Made by a program: the position numbers and the translations under genes
NCBI RefSeq assembly: GCF_965248315.1
Contig: NZ_CBDFIX010000002.1
Coordinates: 2,790,001-2,854,000 of the forward strand
DNA: 64,000 nucleotides
Direction: 5' to 3'
DNA from: Ulvibacterium sp965248315
Lineage (GTDB): Bacteria; Bacteroidota; Bacteroidia; Flavobacteriales; Flavobacteriaceae
Shown here: positions 16,066 through 25,473 of the stretch, one piece after another
Layout of the letters: each line of letters starts with the position of its first letter
Numbering within the stretch: the first letter of the stretch is position 1
The notes under the pieces: model-generated
Told to the model about the DNA's origin: nothing
Database searches by the model: none
Seen by the model: the letters and a program-made list of their open reading frames with translations, nothing else

Positions 16066-18549
16066 TTAGACTAAAGGCCCTCCAAAAGTACTCCATCTGA
16101 CCATCCGCTCCATTAAAAAAATGCCATCCCAGGGGGATTCAAAATTTAACATTCTTCCCATTTCTGGACAACGCATAACCCCTTTCTCAACTGCCTTTTC
16201 TGCAAAGTTCAAGGCTTTTTCGCCAATGGAGGCCAATCCAATAGTCTGAATGTTATCATCTATGTGCTCCAATGTTTCCTCAATGTGGTCTACAGGATGA
16301 ACCATTACAACCCTGGAATAAACAGGCGGCTTTAGATTTTTGTCTTCGGCATATACAACGGTCCAGGTCGTATCATCACTGGCCCAGACCTCTCCTTTAA
16401 AATCATATAAACCTCTTATAGAGTGTACGGCAGAAATTTGTTCAACTGAAGTTTCTCCTTTTGGAATTTGGACCGAGGCCTTTTCCATGCCCTCTGCCAG
16501 AAGTTTACAAAAGTCTTTAGGTGATACTGCCCCGCCTCTTTCAATATATAGGTTATGTGGGGATGCGCAACCGGTCTGGTCAAAGACACTGGAATCTACC
16601 GCAACCTTTCGGGCCAATTTTTTGGCCCTTCTTTCCGAAACCAAAACTTCCTTCGAAATTGCCGAAAAGGATATTTTTGGACCGAATATGATATCTTCCG
16701 TATCATACAGGGAAGGATAATTTGCGACAGTTTCCACAGCTTCGCGACCTCCCCATGCAATCCGTACATTCGCGGATTTTGACATTAATTCACCAAGTTC
16801 CCTATCCTTACTGGAAAAATAAACTACGGCTACGGTTTGCAAAATATCATCACCTTTTATGGTGTATCCGCCCGGTGTAGTATAGCTTAGTCCCTCAAAT
16901 GTCTTAAGGAGATTAGCGAACACACCGCCATCTTTAGAGGATATTTTAAGCAGATTAACATTTTTGGTCATTATGGCCTGTAACAAAGCGAACATTCCCA
17001 ATACCTGTACATTACCTGCCAGCCAATGGCAAACCAGGCCTCGCTGATTTGCTTTCAAAAACTGTTTTCGCGAGTGGTTCAAGGGAACAAACCCATCTAT
17101 ATGCTGTCTATTGTTCCTTAAGCCTATGGTCGCAATCCTATTCAGATGAATTGGTTTGGCCCAGTTGGCAAGAAATGCAAGGCCTTTTTCTTTCATTGAT
17201 GCCAACTCTCCTTCTGCCGACAACCAAACTTTGGATGCTTCTCCTATTAAACCGATCAATGCGTCTATAGGTTGACTTTTCAACCATTCTTTTTTGCCGT
17301 TAAGTTCAGCAATGAGTTCATTTAACTGTTCTTCCGGCGATAAGGAATCGTTCAACTTTTTGCCTTTCCAATAATGGAGTTCGAGTTTGGAACTTTCAAT
17401 TTTTCCTACTTCGGTTTCAGCGCCTGAAAACTTTAGTTTGCTCCCTAATATATCGCCACAACCCCTTACCTCGGCCTTTTTCAATCGGCCTAGGATTTTA
17501 AATCGGGTTCCGTTCCTACCATAGGGACAAGGTTCCGGGTTTATAACTCCTAAATCATCCGTAAGGACTACATTCCCAGGGTAGGAGTGTGGTATCGGTG
17601 ACAAAAATTCCAGTACACCTACCTCGCCATGAGGCAATGGCTCCCGTGTAATGGGGTCACGGACTATTACTTCTGAATATGCTGGAGCGTGTTTCCAACC
17701 ACATTCGCAATCCGGATAATTTAAACCCATCTGTTCCGTAAAGCCATAGATATCTATAACATGCTCTTCTTTAACGGAAAACAAGCGCGACATGGCCGCG
17801 TTGAACTGTTGTTTGCCTATCTTTTCGCTTTCCAATTTTTTCCACCCTCCGATATGTATTATTTTGGAACCTTCCGGAAGTTCGAACCTGACCCCCTTGT
17901 CCAGAAGTGGTTTTACCACTTGGGCATATAACATATAAGTGAACCCGAAAACGACCATCGGCACGTCTTTGTCCACTGAATCGATAAACTTCTTTGTATT
18001 TTCAATATTAAATGAAACCTTTTCGTCATTTTCCTTTTCAAGTGCATAATTCACATCACTGGCGAAGTTTAGATAACCACCAATAGCTGCATATCTAGCT
18101 CCTAAAAATCGTATATTCTCTGGATTTGGACTTACATCAACAATGATAAACGGTTTTCTTTCGGCCCCGATGAAGTCCTTGACCACTTTGACCATAACCT
18201 TGGCCTGCCGCTTTGCTGTTATCTTGTCGAGAACAACGGTACTAGGGATACCTGAAGTTGCCGAAGATTGCAAGGATAATTTAACTTCGTTATCGGGAAT
18301 GGACTTTAAATCCTTCCCCAAATCCTTGAATACACTTACCGCAATTGGCGGAATTTGTTCCAAACTTCCATGGAACTTATGCGGGTCGAAACCTTTGTTT
18401 TGGCAAAAGTGTCGATACTGGTCATTATTCTCATAATGGAACCTAATTTCTTCCAATAATGCCTCTAAAAGCAGGGTATTCTTATGTTCTGAATCCAATA
18501 CATAAGGATCTATGCTAATAAGTTTATCTGTTAGTGTACTATTTTTCAT
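16066..18549 (-). CDS. LuxE-LuxC fusion: acyl-protein synthetase plus acyl-CoA reductase
   Basis: One 827-aa protein joining two families that are separate proteins in luminous bacteria and, usually, in other Bacteroidetes. The N-terminal half (about 1-370) is LuxE/PaaK-like with the Ser/Thr/Gly ATP-binding motif SLQSSATSGIPSTVV, IYGFTEQMG and LTDDLG. The C-terminal half (about 450-827) is LuxC with its active-site motif DQTGCASPHNLYIE, Cys661. LuxE activates an acid as acyl-AMP and passes it to a Cys; LuxC reduces the thioester to an aldehyde with NADPH. No LuxA/LuxB luciferase is present, so light production is excluded in this window. It overlaps the Fe-alcohol dehydrogenase gene by four bases, which implies the aldehyde is the dehydrogenase's substrate. 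The acyl chain is unknown. Confidence 0.88.
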   Translation of the reverse strand: MKNSTLTDKLISIDPYVLDSEHKNTLLLEALLEEIRFHYENNDQYRHFCQNKGFDPHKFHGSLEQIPPIAVSVFKDLGKDLKSIPDNEVKLSLQSSATSGIPSTVVLDKITAKRQAKVMVKVVKDFIGAERKPFIIVDVSPNPENIRFLGARYAAIGGYLNFASDVNYALEKENDEKVSFNIENTKKFIDSVDKDVPMVVFGFTYMLYAQVVKPLLDKGVRFELPEGSKIIHIGGWKKLESEKIGKQQFNAAMSRLFSVKEEHVIDIYGFTEQMGLNYPDCECGWKHAPAYSEVIVRDPITREPLPHGEVGVLEFLSPIPHSYPGNVVLTDDLGVINPEPCPYGRNGTRFKILGRLKKAEVRGCGDILGSKLKFSGAETEVGKIESSKLELHYWKGKKLNDSLSPEEQLNELIAELNGKKEWLKSQPIDALIGLIGEASKVWLSAEGELASMKEKGLAFLANWAKPIHLNRIATIGLRNNRQHIDGFVPLNHSRKQFLKANQRGLVCHWLAGNVQVLGMFALLQAIMTKNVNLLKISSKDGGVFANLLKTFEGLSYTTPGGYTIKGDDILQTVAVVYFSSKDRELGELMSKSANVRIAWGGREAVETVANYPSLYDTEDIIFGPKISFSAISKEVLVSERRAKKLARKVAVDSSVFDQTGCASPHNLYIERGGAVSPKDFCKLLAEGMEKASVQIPKGETSVEQISAVHSIRGLYDFKGEVWASDDTTWTVVYAEDKNLKPPVYSRVVMVHPVDHIEETLEHIDDNIQTIGLASIGEKALNFAEKAVEKGVMRCPEMGRMLNFESPWDGIFLMERMVRWSTFGGPLV

Positions 18550-19682
18550 GAGGACGCCGCATTAAATACTTCTACTAAAAATTCTTTGTCCATTGGCACT
18601 GGGTTTCCCTGCCCGCCCTTATCATTTAGGGCTTGTTCAAAGAAATAATCATCAGAAATAATGTTCTTTCTATTTTTTTTGAGCGTGTCTTTTTCCTTTG
18701 TTAAATCAACTTCGGCAATGAAATCTTCAACGAAGGACAACAAATCCGAGCCCCCTGCGAATCCGGAATGTTTCGCTAGCTGATCAAACCGAGCTTTTGG
18801 TTGGGGCGAACCAATATTTTTTTTGATTACGGCGGGCAGGAATAGTGCAATGGCCCCGGCATGGGACAGACCATAGGATGACATCTGATGTGCCAGCGCG
18901 TGGGTAGCACCTACAATACAGTGATTTTGGACCAAGCCTGCAAATAGGGACGCTAATTGCAATTTGTTGATGAATTCCTTTTCTACACCTTCTGTAATAA
19001 CATGACGGTATTGGGATATAATTTGAATGGCCTTTTCCGCATAACTGTCCACCAGAAGATTGTCTATAGTAGACATATACCCTTCAATGGCATGTGATAG
19101 CGCATCTACCATAGAGGCCAATAATACTCTTTTAGGGGCATTTTCAATGAGGCTAGCGTCAAGTACAATAATCTCAGGGATAAATTGATGACTGATTACG
19201 AATTCTTTCGTTTTTTCATTTTCATTGTACATGACCGAAGCCGAGGAAATCTCCGCCCCACTGCCAATGGTAGTGGGAATGGCAACAAAAGTAGTTTTCC
19301 AATTAAGCATGGAAAAACTGGTTTCCCTGGCATCAAAAAAAGGAAACTCATAGTAGGTTCTCACCATTTTTGCCCCATCAATTACGCTGCCACCACCAAT
19401 GGCGATTATAAGATCCGGTTGAAATTCCTCAATTTTTTTTATGGTCGTATTAAGTGTTTCCAAAGTGGGTTCGCCGAGCCATGTCTTTTTTACAAAAGAG
19501 ACCTCGAAAGACGATAGAGCATTCGCCAACTTTTGCTTATACCCGTCATCTATACTGGAACCGAATATTACGGAAACTCTTGCACTGGCATATGTCTTAA
19601 GTCCCATTAAAGCATTTTCGCCAAAAAGAATGGTAGGCTGCTTTAACAAAAACTTGGAATACATTCCTTGTGGTTCCCACAT
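18546..19682 (-). CDS. Iron-containing alcohol dehydrogenase
   Basis: A group III metal-dependent alcohol dehydrogenase, 378 aa. The Rossmann part has IIAIGGGSVIDGAKMVR; the metal-binding part has VDALSHAIEGYMS and a His-rich helix ending ALAHQMSSYGLSHAGAIA, giving the usual Asp and three His ligands. Such enzymes interconvert short-chain aldehydes and alcohols. Coupling by ATGA overlap to the LuxE-LuxC gene suggests it reduces the aldehyde made there. It lies three bases after the AMP-ligase stop. The exact substrate cannot be told. Confidence 0.87.
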   Translation of the reverse strand: MWEPQGMYSKFLLKQPTILFGENALMGLKTYASARVSVIFGSSIDDGYKQKLANALSSFEVSFVKKTWLGEPTLETLNTTIKKIEEFQPDLIIAIGGGSVIDGAKMVRTYYEFPFFDARETSFSMLNWKTTFVAIPTTIGSGAEISSASVMYNENEKTKEFVISHQFIPEIIVLDASLIENAPKRVLLASMVDALSHAIEGYMSTIDNLLVDSYAEKAIQIISQYRHVITEGVEKEFINKLQLASLFAGLVQNHCIVGATHALAHQMSSYGLSHAGAIALFLPAVIKKNIGSPQPKARFDQLAKHSGFAGGSDLLSFVEDFIAEVDLTKEKDTLKKNRKNIISDDYFFEQALNDKGGQGNPVPMDKEFLVEVFNAASS

Positions 19683-19685
19683 AAT

Positions 19686-21143
19686 CTATGCTAATTTTTG
19701 TCGTTGTATTTTACCTGATTTTGTTTTGGGTATTTCCTTTATCCACTCAAAAACGACAGGTACCTTATAGGACTCCAAATGTGCCTTAAGGTATTCCTTG
19801 ATTTCTTCAAATGTTCGCATTGAGCCGTTTTTTACCACAAATACCTTGACTACCTCCCCAAGCACTCCCTCTGGGTCCTTAATACCTATACAGGCAGATT
19901 CCAAAGCAGGATCCAACTCCTTTATCTTGGTTTCTACTTCAAAGGGGGATAGTTTTTTACCTCCAACATTTATGATTTCCTTGTAGCGCCCCTTTAGATA
20001 AACATAGCCTTCGGAATCCATACTGCCAATATCACCTGTCCGAAAATGTTTACCATAAAAGAAATCTGCTTTTGGCAAATCGAGATAGCCTTTGGTTACA
20101 TGTTCTCCCCGCACACATATTTCTCCCTCCTTTTGAAGGTCTACCTTTTTTCCAGATTCATCGATAATGGTGATTTCAACGTTCGGGCTTGCCTTACCTA
20201 CGGATTGTAAGTGGGTCCTGTCCACCGAAAATTCCAAAAAAGTAGACCTTGAAGCCTCTGTTAGACCATAGTGCATACATATTCTCGTTTCCGGGAAAAG
20301 CTCCAACATGGCCTTTTTGTCCTCTGGGGACATATAAGCGCTGCCCAACTCGATGTACTTTAATTGTGGGGCAAAATCGGCCAATCTATTACCACTCATT
20401 TTTTGGATATATTCCCAACTTGCGGGTACCATACCAAAGCCGGTGATCTTATGTTCCTCAAAAGCCCTGAACATTCTTTTCATATTCACTATGCTTCCCA
20501 ATAAAACCAAGGTACCACCTACCGATAAAACGCATTTGATGCGCCCTAGGCCAAAAGAATGGCTAATTGGTAGAGCCAATAATTCAATGTCCCTATTATT
20601 GTTTTGTATAAAAGTATTTATATTGGATGCACTAGAGGCAATATTGCCATGGGTGAGGACCACACCTTTCGAGTCACCCGTAGTTCCAGTGGTAAACAAA
20701 ATATCCGCGGGAGAATCAGCCTCTGGGAATGCTATATTTTCAGGTACTTCCGTCAGCTCAATTTCTTCAAAGACACTAAAATCAAAACACTTGGAATCAT
20801 TTTCCAACCTAAGGCCAACAATCAATTTGGGGCTCGTTTTTTGTATTATGGCCCTGAGCTTTTCGGCCTGTATTTGTTCATCTAAAGGAACTACCTTGGC
20901 ACCGATGAGATGAGTTGCGAAATAGGTGTAAATGAAATGAACATTTTTGTTTGCCGCCAATAAAATACAGTCCCCTTTATCTAAAGAAAACTCTTTTTCC
21001 AATCTTTCTTTGGTGGACCAAACATTATGGGCCAATTCTTGATAGGAAATCGTTTTTTTCTTATCGATTAAGGCGACTTTTTCTGGAGTTCTTAATGCCC
21101 AGTCAAATATTTTTTCTTCCAGTGAAACAAAAGGCATATCCAA
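19686..21143 (-). CDS. AMP-dependent acyl ligase (ANL superfamily)
   Basis: A 485-aa adenylate-forming enzyme. Core motifs: ILFTTGTTGDSKGVVLTHG (phosphate loop), MHYGLTEAS (adenine contact), RTGDIGSMDSEGYVYLKGR (hinge) and the C-terminal catalytic Lys in PKTKSGKIQRQ. It activates a carboxylic acid as acyl-AMP and loads it on CoA or a carrier protein. The ACP gene five bases upstream is the natural acceptor. This gene and that ACP form the loading end of the module, ahead of the dehydrogenase and LuxE-LuxC. Substrate specificity is not predictable here by eye. Confidence 0.88.
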   Translation of the reverse strand: MDMPFVSLEEKIFDWALRTPEKVALIDKKKTISYQELAHNVWSTKERLEKEFSLDKGDCILLAANKNVHFIYTYFATHLIGAKVVPLDEQIQAEKLRAIIQKTSPKLIVGLRLENDSKCFDFSVFEEIELTEVPENIAFPEADSPADILFTTGTTGDSKGVVLTHGNIASSASNINTFIQNNNRDIELLALPISHSFGLGRIKCVLSVGGTLVLLGSIVNMKRMFRAFEEHKITGFGMVPASWEYIQKMSGNRLADFAPQLKYIELGSAYMSPEDKKAMLELFPETRICMHYGLTEASRSTFLEFSVDRTHLQSVGKASPNVEITIIDESGKKVDLQKEGEICVRGEHVTKGYLDLPKADFFYGKHFRTGDIGSMDSEGYVYLKGRYKEIINVGGKKLSPFEVETKIKELDPALESACIGIKDPEGVLGEVVKVFVVKNGSMRTFEEIKEYLKAHLESYKVPVVFEWIKEIPKTKSGKIQRQKLA

Positions 21144-21148
21144 GTTTG

Positions 21149-21382
21149 TTATGAAACCCGTTCCTCTACCGCTTCTATCATATCCCCAACATCTTCCAAA
21201 TCCATAATTACTTCTGGATCGAACTTAATTTCAAATTCCTTTTCCAATGCTGAAATAATGATTACCTGACCCATGGAGTCCCACTTAGGAAAATCACCAA
21301 TTGCCGTATCCTCCTCTATTTGGGATACTTGTACTTCAATTGCTTCCGCTATAATTTCTTTTACTTTATCTTCCGTATTCAT
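21149..21382 (-). CDS. Acyl carrier protein (first of two)
   Basis: A 77-aa acidic protein with Ser36 in KWDSMGQVIIIS as the phosphopantetheine attachment site. It is the first gene of the acyl module and precedes the AMP-ligase by five bases, so it is likely charged by that ligase. ACPs dedicated to surface-sugar acylation have this size and setting. Confidence 0.87.
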   Translation of the reverse strand: MNTEDKVKEIIAEAIEVQVSQIEEDTAIGDFPKWDSMGQVIIISALEKEFEIKFDPEVIMDLEDVGDMIEAVEERVS

Positions 21383-21810
21383 TTAAAATAAATTACTTGA
21401 TACCTAATTATTTAAAGGGCTACTCTCTTTTCCATGAAAATGCATGATAGTCCTCAATTTTTTGCAAAAGAAAACAATTTCGATTTCTAAACAATAATTT
21501 TTGGGTTTAAAACCTAAAAACTCTCGATGATGGATAAAAATCTTGTTTTCAAAATGAAAATTCAAAGCCTTGGTCAATATTAATACAAGGGTTTTAATAG
21601 AATGCTTCAAAAAATAGCTCCAATGACGCTTTTTCCTTCAAAGTTATATCCCTTAACATAAATACAAATCATTAATCATTGTTTTATCAGATACAAAACG
21701 GACAGCCCTTAACCAAAATTGTGCACTTAAGCATCCCAGGCAGTTACAATTATTGAATTAATTATTATTTCGTATTTAATTGAAACAAATGAGATGGATG
21801 AAATATTACA
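21383..21810. other. Gap between acyl module and wecC, no gene seen
   Basis: AT-rich, 428 bp. It must contain the promoter of the acyl module (minus strand) and the 3' end of the wecBC transcript. A 68-codon open frame at 21404-21610 has no recognisable features and is treated as noise. No convincing -33/-7 pair was found by eye. Confidence 0.5.
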
Positions 21811-23022
21811 TTACTTGTAAATGCCGCAAAAGTCCAATATATTTTTATCTGAATCCTTAGGTAAGGATTTAAACTCATCATGGGCAACTAGGAAAACTAC
21901 AATATCAGCTTTTTTAAATGCTGATTCATAGTCCGTAAGTTTAAATACATTATGCTCGTTTATATTAGGTTCCACTATATAGTATTCTTCATTATTGGCA
22001 TTTTGTAATACACGTTGTACAATGTATTTCGCAGGGGACTCCCTCAAATCGTCGATATTGGGTTTAAAAGCCAAGCCCATTAAGGCAATTTTGGGCTTTC
22101 TCCCATGTTGCAATTCAAATTGTAGCTTGGTATTTTGGACCTTTTCAGCACACCAAAATGATTTATAGTTATTCACTTCCCTGGCCGTACCGATTATTTT
22201 TGACTCCATTGGATAGTCCGAAACGATGAAGTAAGGGTCTACTGCGATACAATGGCCGCCCACACCACATCCGGGTTGCAAGATATTTACTCTTGGGTGC
22301 TTGTTGGCCAAGTTTATCAATTCCCAGACATTAATATCGGCCTTGTCTGAAATTAATGATAACTCGTTGGCAAAAGCGATTTGTACATCCCTAGAAGAAT
22401 TTTCCACCAATTTACACATTTCGGCGGTCCGCGCATTGGTCTTGTGCAATTCACCTTTTACGTATTTGGCATAAAAAGCTATGGCCTTCTCAGTTGAGGC
22501 CTCATCGACCCCACCAATTACCCTGTCATTATGTACTAATTCATACATTACATTTCCCGGTAATACACGTTCTGGACAATATGCAATATGCAACTTTCCC
22601 TTTAGTTCCGGACGTTCTTCATAAATGTGCTGCATCATCTTCTCTGTGGTTCCAACAGGCGAGGTAGATTCAATAATATATAGATCACCTTCCTTAAGTA
22701 AGGGTAGTATCGCTTTCGTTGCGGCATGGACGAAAGAAATATCGGGTTCATTTTTGTCCTTAAAGGGCGTGGGCACTACTATCAGGTAGTTATCCGCCGC
22801 TACAGGAGTTGTATCGGCTTTTAAAAAACCTCCGCCCACAGCTTTTGAAACCGCAGTATCCAAAGAAGGTTCTACAATATGAATTTCACCTCGGTTTATG
22901 GTGTCCACAACTTTCTGGTTAATGTCCACGCCATGGACATAGGTCCCCCCTTCCGCAATCAATGCTGCTGTAGGTAGGCCAATATAGCCTAGGCCTATCA
23001 TTACTACTTCTGGATTGTTCAT
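21811..23022 (-). CDS. wecC: UDP-N-acetyl-D-mannosamine dehydrogenase
   Basis: Oxidises UDP-ManNAc to UDP-ManNAcA in two NAD-dependent steps. The Rossmann motif VVMIGLGYIGLPTAALIAE starts at residue 6, and the active-site Cys lies in QPGCGVGGHCIAVDPYF. I start at ATG 23022, which overlaps the wecB stop (TAATG); the 13 extra in-frame residues upstream are non-coding. The pairing with wecB fixes the substrate better than the sequence alone. The product is an acidic sugar for the surface polysaccharide. Confidence 0.92.
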   Translation of the reverse strand: MNNPEVVMIGLGYIGLPTAALIAEGGTYVHGVDINQKVVDTINRGEIHIVEPSLDTAVSKAVGGGFLKADTTPVAADNYLIVVPTPFKDKNEPDISFVHAATKAILPLLKEGDLYIIESTSPVGTTEKMMQHIYEERPELKGKLHIAYCPERVLPGNVMYELVHNDRVIGGVDEASTEKAIAFYAKYVKGELHKTNARTAEMCKLVENSSRDVQIAFANELSLISDKADINVWELINLANKHPRVNILQPGCGVGGHCIAVDPYFIVSDYPMESKIIGTAREVNNYKSFWCAEKVQNTKLQFELQHGRKPKIALMGLAFKPNIDDLRESPAKYIVQRVLQNANNEEYYIVEPNINEHNVFKLTDYESAFKKADIVVFLVAHDEFKSLPKDSDKNILDFCGIYK

Positions 23023-24143
23023 TAATCTAAGTTTTCTATAAATTTCACAATTCGTTGACATGCTTTTCCATCCCCATAGGGGTTATGCAATTTGCTCATT
23101 TTCCCATAACGTTCAGGGTTCCCCATTAAATCTATGGTTTCGTTTACAATTTTCGTTTTGTCGGTACCAACAAGTATAACCGTACCGGCATCAACGGCCT
23201 CCGGTCTTTCGGTCGTATCCCGCATTACCAATACCGGTTTACCAAGACTGGGAGCTTCTTCCTGAACGCCCCCGCTATCGGTAATTACAAGCTCACATTT
23301 ATTCATTAACCAAACGAATGCAGGATAGGCCAGGGGAGCAATCAGTTTAACACTTTTTTGTTCTCCTAGAATATCGTATACTGGTTTTTGTACTTTCGGA
23401 TTCAAATGCACGGGATATACGATTTGCACATTTTCAACTACTTCCCCTATTTTCTTTAGTGCTTCACAAATATTGATAAACCCTTGTCCATGATTTTCCC
23501 TTCGATGACCCGTAACCAAAACAATTCGTTTTGTGAAATCGAGCTCGCTCTGTAGCTGTCTTATTTCGAGATCTTCAATGGTATCCACTCTAGAAACACT
23601 CTCAAACAGAGCATCAATTACGGTATTGCCAGTAATTAAAATGTTATCGATTGGAATCCCTTCGTTCCGCAAATTATCGAACGAAGTCTGTGTAGGGGCA
23701 AAATGATAGTCGGCAATATGGCCTGTAATGGTTCGGTTTATTTCTTCCGGGAAAGGGGCCAGTTTATTAAAGGTCCGTAATCCTGCTTCAACATGACATA
23801 TCTTTGCACCGGAATAAAATCCCGCGATACTGGATCCCATTGTAGTGGTGGTATCTCCATGTACATAAACATAATCTGGTTTGAATTCCTCGAGAACAGG
23901 TTGTAACCCTGTAATGATAGCGGCTGTCAATCCGTATAAATTTTGCCCCGGTTTCATAAGGTTCAGGTCGTAATCCGGGGTAATTTCGAAAAAATCCAAT
24001 ACCTGATCCAACATTTCACGGTGCTGTGCGGTAACACATACCTTGGTTTCAAAGGTTTCATTTTTTAAAAACGCTTTGACTAATGGCGCCATTTTTATCG
24101 CTTCAGGACGTGTTCCGAATATGATTAGGTTCTTCTTTTTCAT
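23022..24143 (-). CDS. wecB: UDP-GlcNAc 2-epimerase (non-hydrolysing)
   Basis: Converts UDP-GlcNAc to UDP-ManNAc. Typical motifs: IIFGTRPEAIKMAPLVKAF at the N-terminus, VHGDTTTTMG, HVEAGLRT, and TDSGGVQEEAPSLGKPVLV with the UDP-binding Ser and Glu. The length of 373 aa is normal. Coupled by one-base overlap to wecC, giving UDP-ManNAcA. Confidence 0.93.
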   Translation of the reverse strand: MKKKNLIIFGTRPEAIKMAPLVKAFLKNETFETKVCVTAQHREMLDQVLDFFEITPDYDLNLMKPGQNLYGLTAAIITGLQPVLEEFKPDYVYVHGDTTTTMGSSIAGFYSGAKICHVEAGLRTFNKLAPFPEEINRTITGHIADYHFAPTQTSFDNLRNEGIPIDNILITGNTVIDALFESVSRVDTIEDLEIRQLQSELDFTKRIVLVTGHRRENHGQGFINICEALKKIGEVVENVQIVYPVHLNPKVQKPVYDILGEQKSVKLIAPLAYPAFVWLMNKCELVITDSGGVQEEAPSLGKPVLVMRDTTERPEAVDAGTVILVGTDKTKIVNETIDLMGNPERYGKMSKLHNPYGDGKACQRIVKFIENLD

Positions 24144-24231
24144 TCTATGATTTTGTTGAATTGTTATATGGAAATATTACATGAAACCAAATTATCAAAA
24201 TACAATTGGGTCCAATTACAATGAATTAAAA

Positions 24232-25473
24232 TTAAACTAAAACTTTTTTCATTTCTTCTAAATACTTATGTCCCAATTTTTCTCTATCAAAATGTTCCTT
24301 AGCATATCTATAACCATTTTCGCCTTGTTCTTTCAAGTCAAAATCCCCGCGGATATACTGTTTGACTTTTTCCGCGATATCGTCAGCATTCTCTGGTTCT
24401 GCAAAAACTCCACATTTTGCCTCTTCAACCACCAATTGTCTGGAAATACCGTCTATGGCCAACAAGATTGGTTTTTTACAGGACATATAGTCAAAAGTTT
24501 TGTTGGAATATATTGTTTTAAAAGTATCTACTTTTTTCAAGACCGCGGTTCCAAGATCTGATGCAAGAATATACTTAAATGCCTTTGTTTTGGATACGGA
24601 ATCTACGAATCGAATGTTTTTAAGCTTTCTGGCCTTAGCCTCTGCCACCAAATCTTCCTTTTTCATTCCGCCTCCTATCAACTGGAAAAGGACGTTGGTG
24701 TCCTGTAGCTTTTCCGCCGCGTCAATTAATTGTACAAGATGATTGGCAATTCCATGAGCGCCAATATAGGTTATAACGAATTTATCATCAATCCTTTCTT
24801 CCCTTCGGAATTGTTCAGCGTCAAAATTTTCAGCCACTTCCTCGGCCAAAGCAAAATCGGCCGCGTTGGGAATATAAGTGATTTTGTCGGCGGGGATGTT
24901 CTTGTTATGTATTAGCTTTTCCCTAAATGCAGGCGTGAGTACATTGATTCGTTTTGCCTTTTTATAGATGGTCTTTTCAAACCAATATGAAAATTTTATA
25001 AGCCACGGATTGCTGATAACCCCAGTATCTATGGCGGATTCTGGCCAAAGATCTCTCACCTCGAACATCAATGGCAATCTTTTGAACACGGATAGGACAT
25101 AGGCAGAAATACCCACAAACAAAGGTGGGGAGGTCACAACAAGCACATCGTATTTTCCTTTTACTTTGAAAAGGCCTGCCCAAATACTGGAAAAGACAAA
25201 AGTGAAATAGGCCCAGAACCTACCTAGGAAGTTTACGTCGTAAGCTTCAGACACATGGCAGCGAAAAACTTCTATGTTTTTATAATAATCCTTTTCATGA
25301 AAAACATATTTCCCTTCATAAAGTGGATTTTTTTTGCCTCCGATACTTGGCCAGCTTGCTATCACGGTTACTTCATGGCCCTGATGCGACCATATTTTTG
25401 TCATCTCGTTAAAACGTGATCCACCTCCTTGATTTTTACCTAAAAAATATTGATGGATTAATAGGATTTTCAC
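24232..25473 (-). CDS. GT4 glycosyltransferase (WbuB-like)
   Basis: A 413-aa GT-B fold transferase of family GT4. The N-terminus MKILLIHQYFLGKNQGGGSR and VIASWPSIGG match the WbuB/WcaI-like group, whose E. coli member adds an N-acetylfucosamine. The usual C-terminal EX7E signature is not obvious; DYMSCKKPILLAIDG occupies its place. It overlaps the heparinase-like gene by four bases. Acceptor and donor are unknown; a cytoplasmic-face transferase for one linkage of the repeat unit is inferred. Confidence 0.8.
   Translation of the reverse strand: MKILLIHQYFLGKNQGGGSRFNEMTKIWSHQGHEVTVIASWPSIGGKKNPLYEGKYVFHEKDYYKNIEVFRCHVSEAYDVNFLGRFWAYFTFVFSSIWAGLFKVKGKYDVLVVTSPPLFVGISAYVLSVFKRLPLMFEVRDLWPESAIDTGVISNPWLIKFSYWFEKTIYKKAKRINVLTPAFREKLIHNKNIPADKITYIPNAADFALAEEVAENFDAEQFRREERIDDKFVITYIGAHGIANHLVQLIDAAEKLQDTNVLFQLIGGGMKKEDLVAEAKARKLKNIRFVDSVSKTKAFKYILASDLGTAVLKKVDTFKTIYSNKTFDYMSCKKPILLAIDGISRQLVVEEAKCGVFAEPENADDIAEKVKQYIRGDFDLKEQGENGYRYAKEHFDREKLGHKYLEEMKKVLV

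Noticed and set aside
16066..21382. Luminescence operon because of LuxE and LuxC domains
   Set aside because: No luciferase LuxA/LuxB or flavin reductase gene is present, and the neighbours are ACPs, a ketosynthase and a sugar acyltransferase.
21404..21610. Minus-strand 68-codon open frame between the acyl module and wecC
   Set aside because: AT-rich, no recognisable motif, no promoter or spacing that would place it in an operon; it fits a chance frame in a promoter region.
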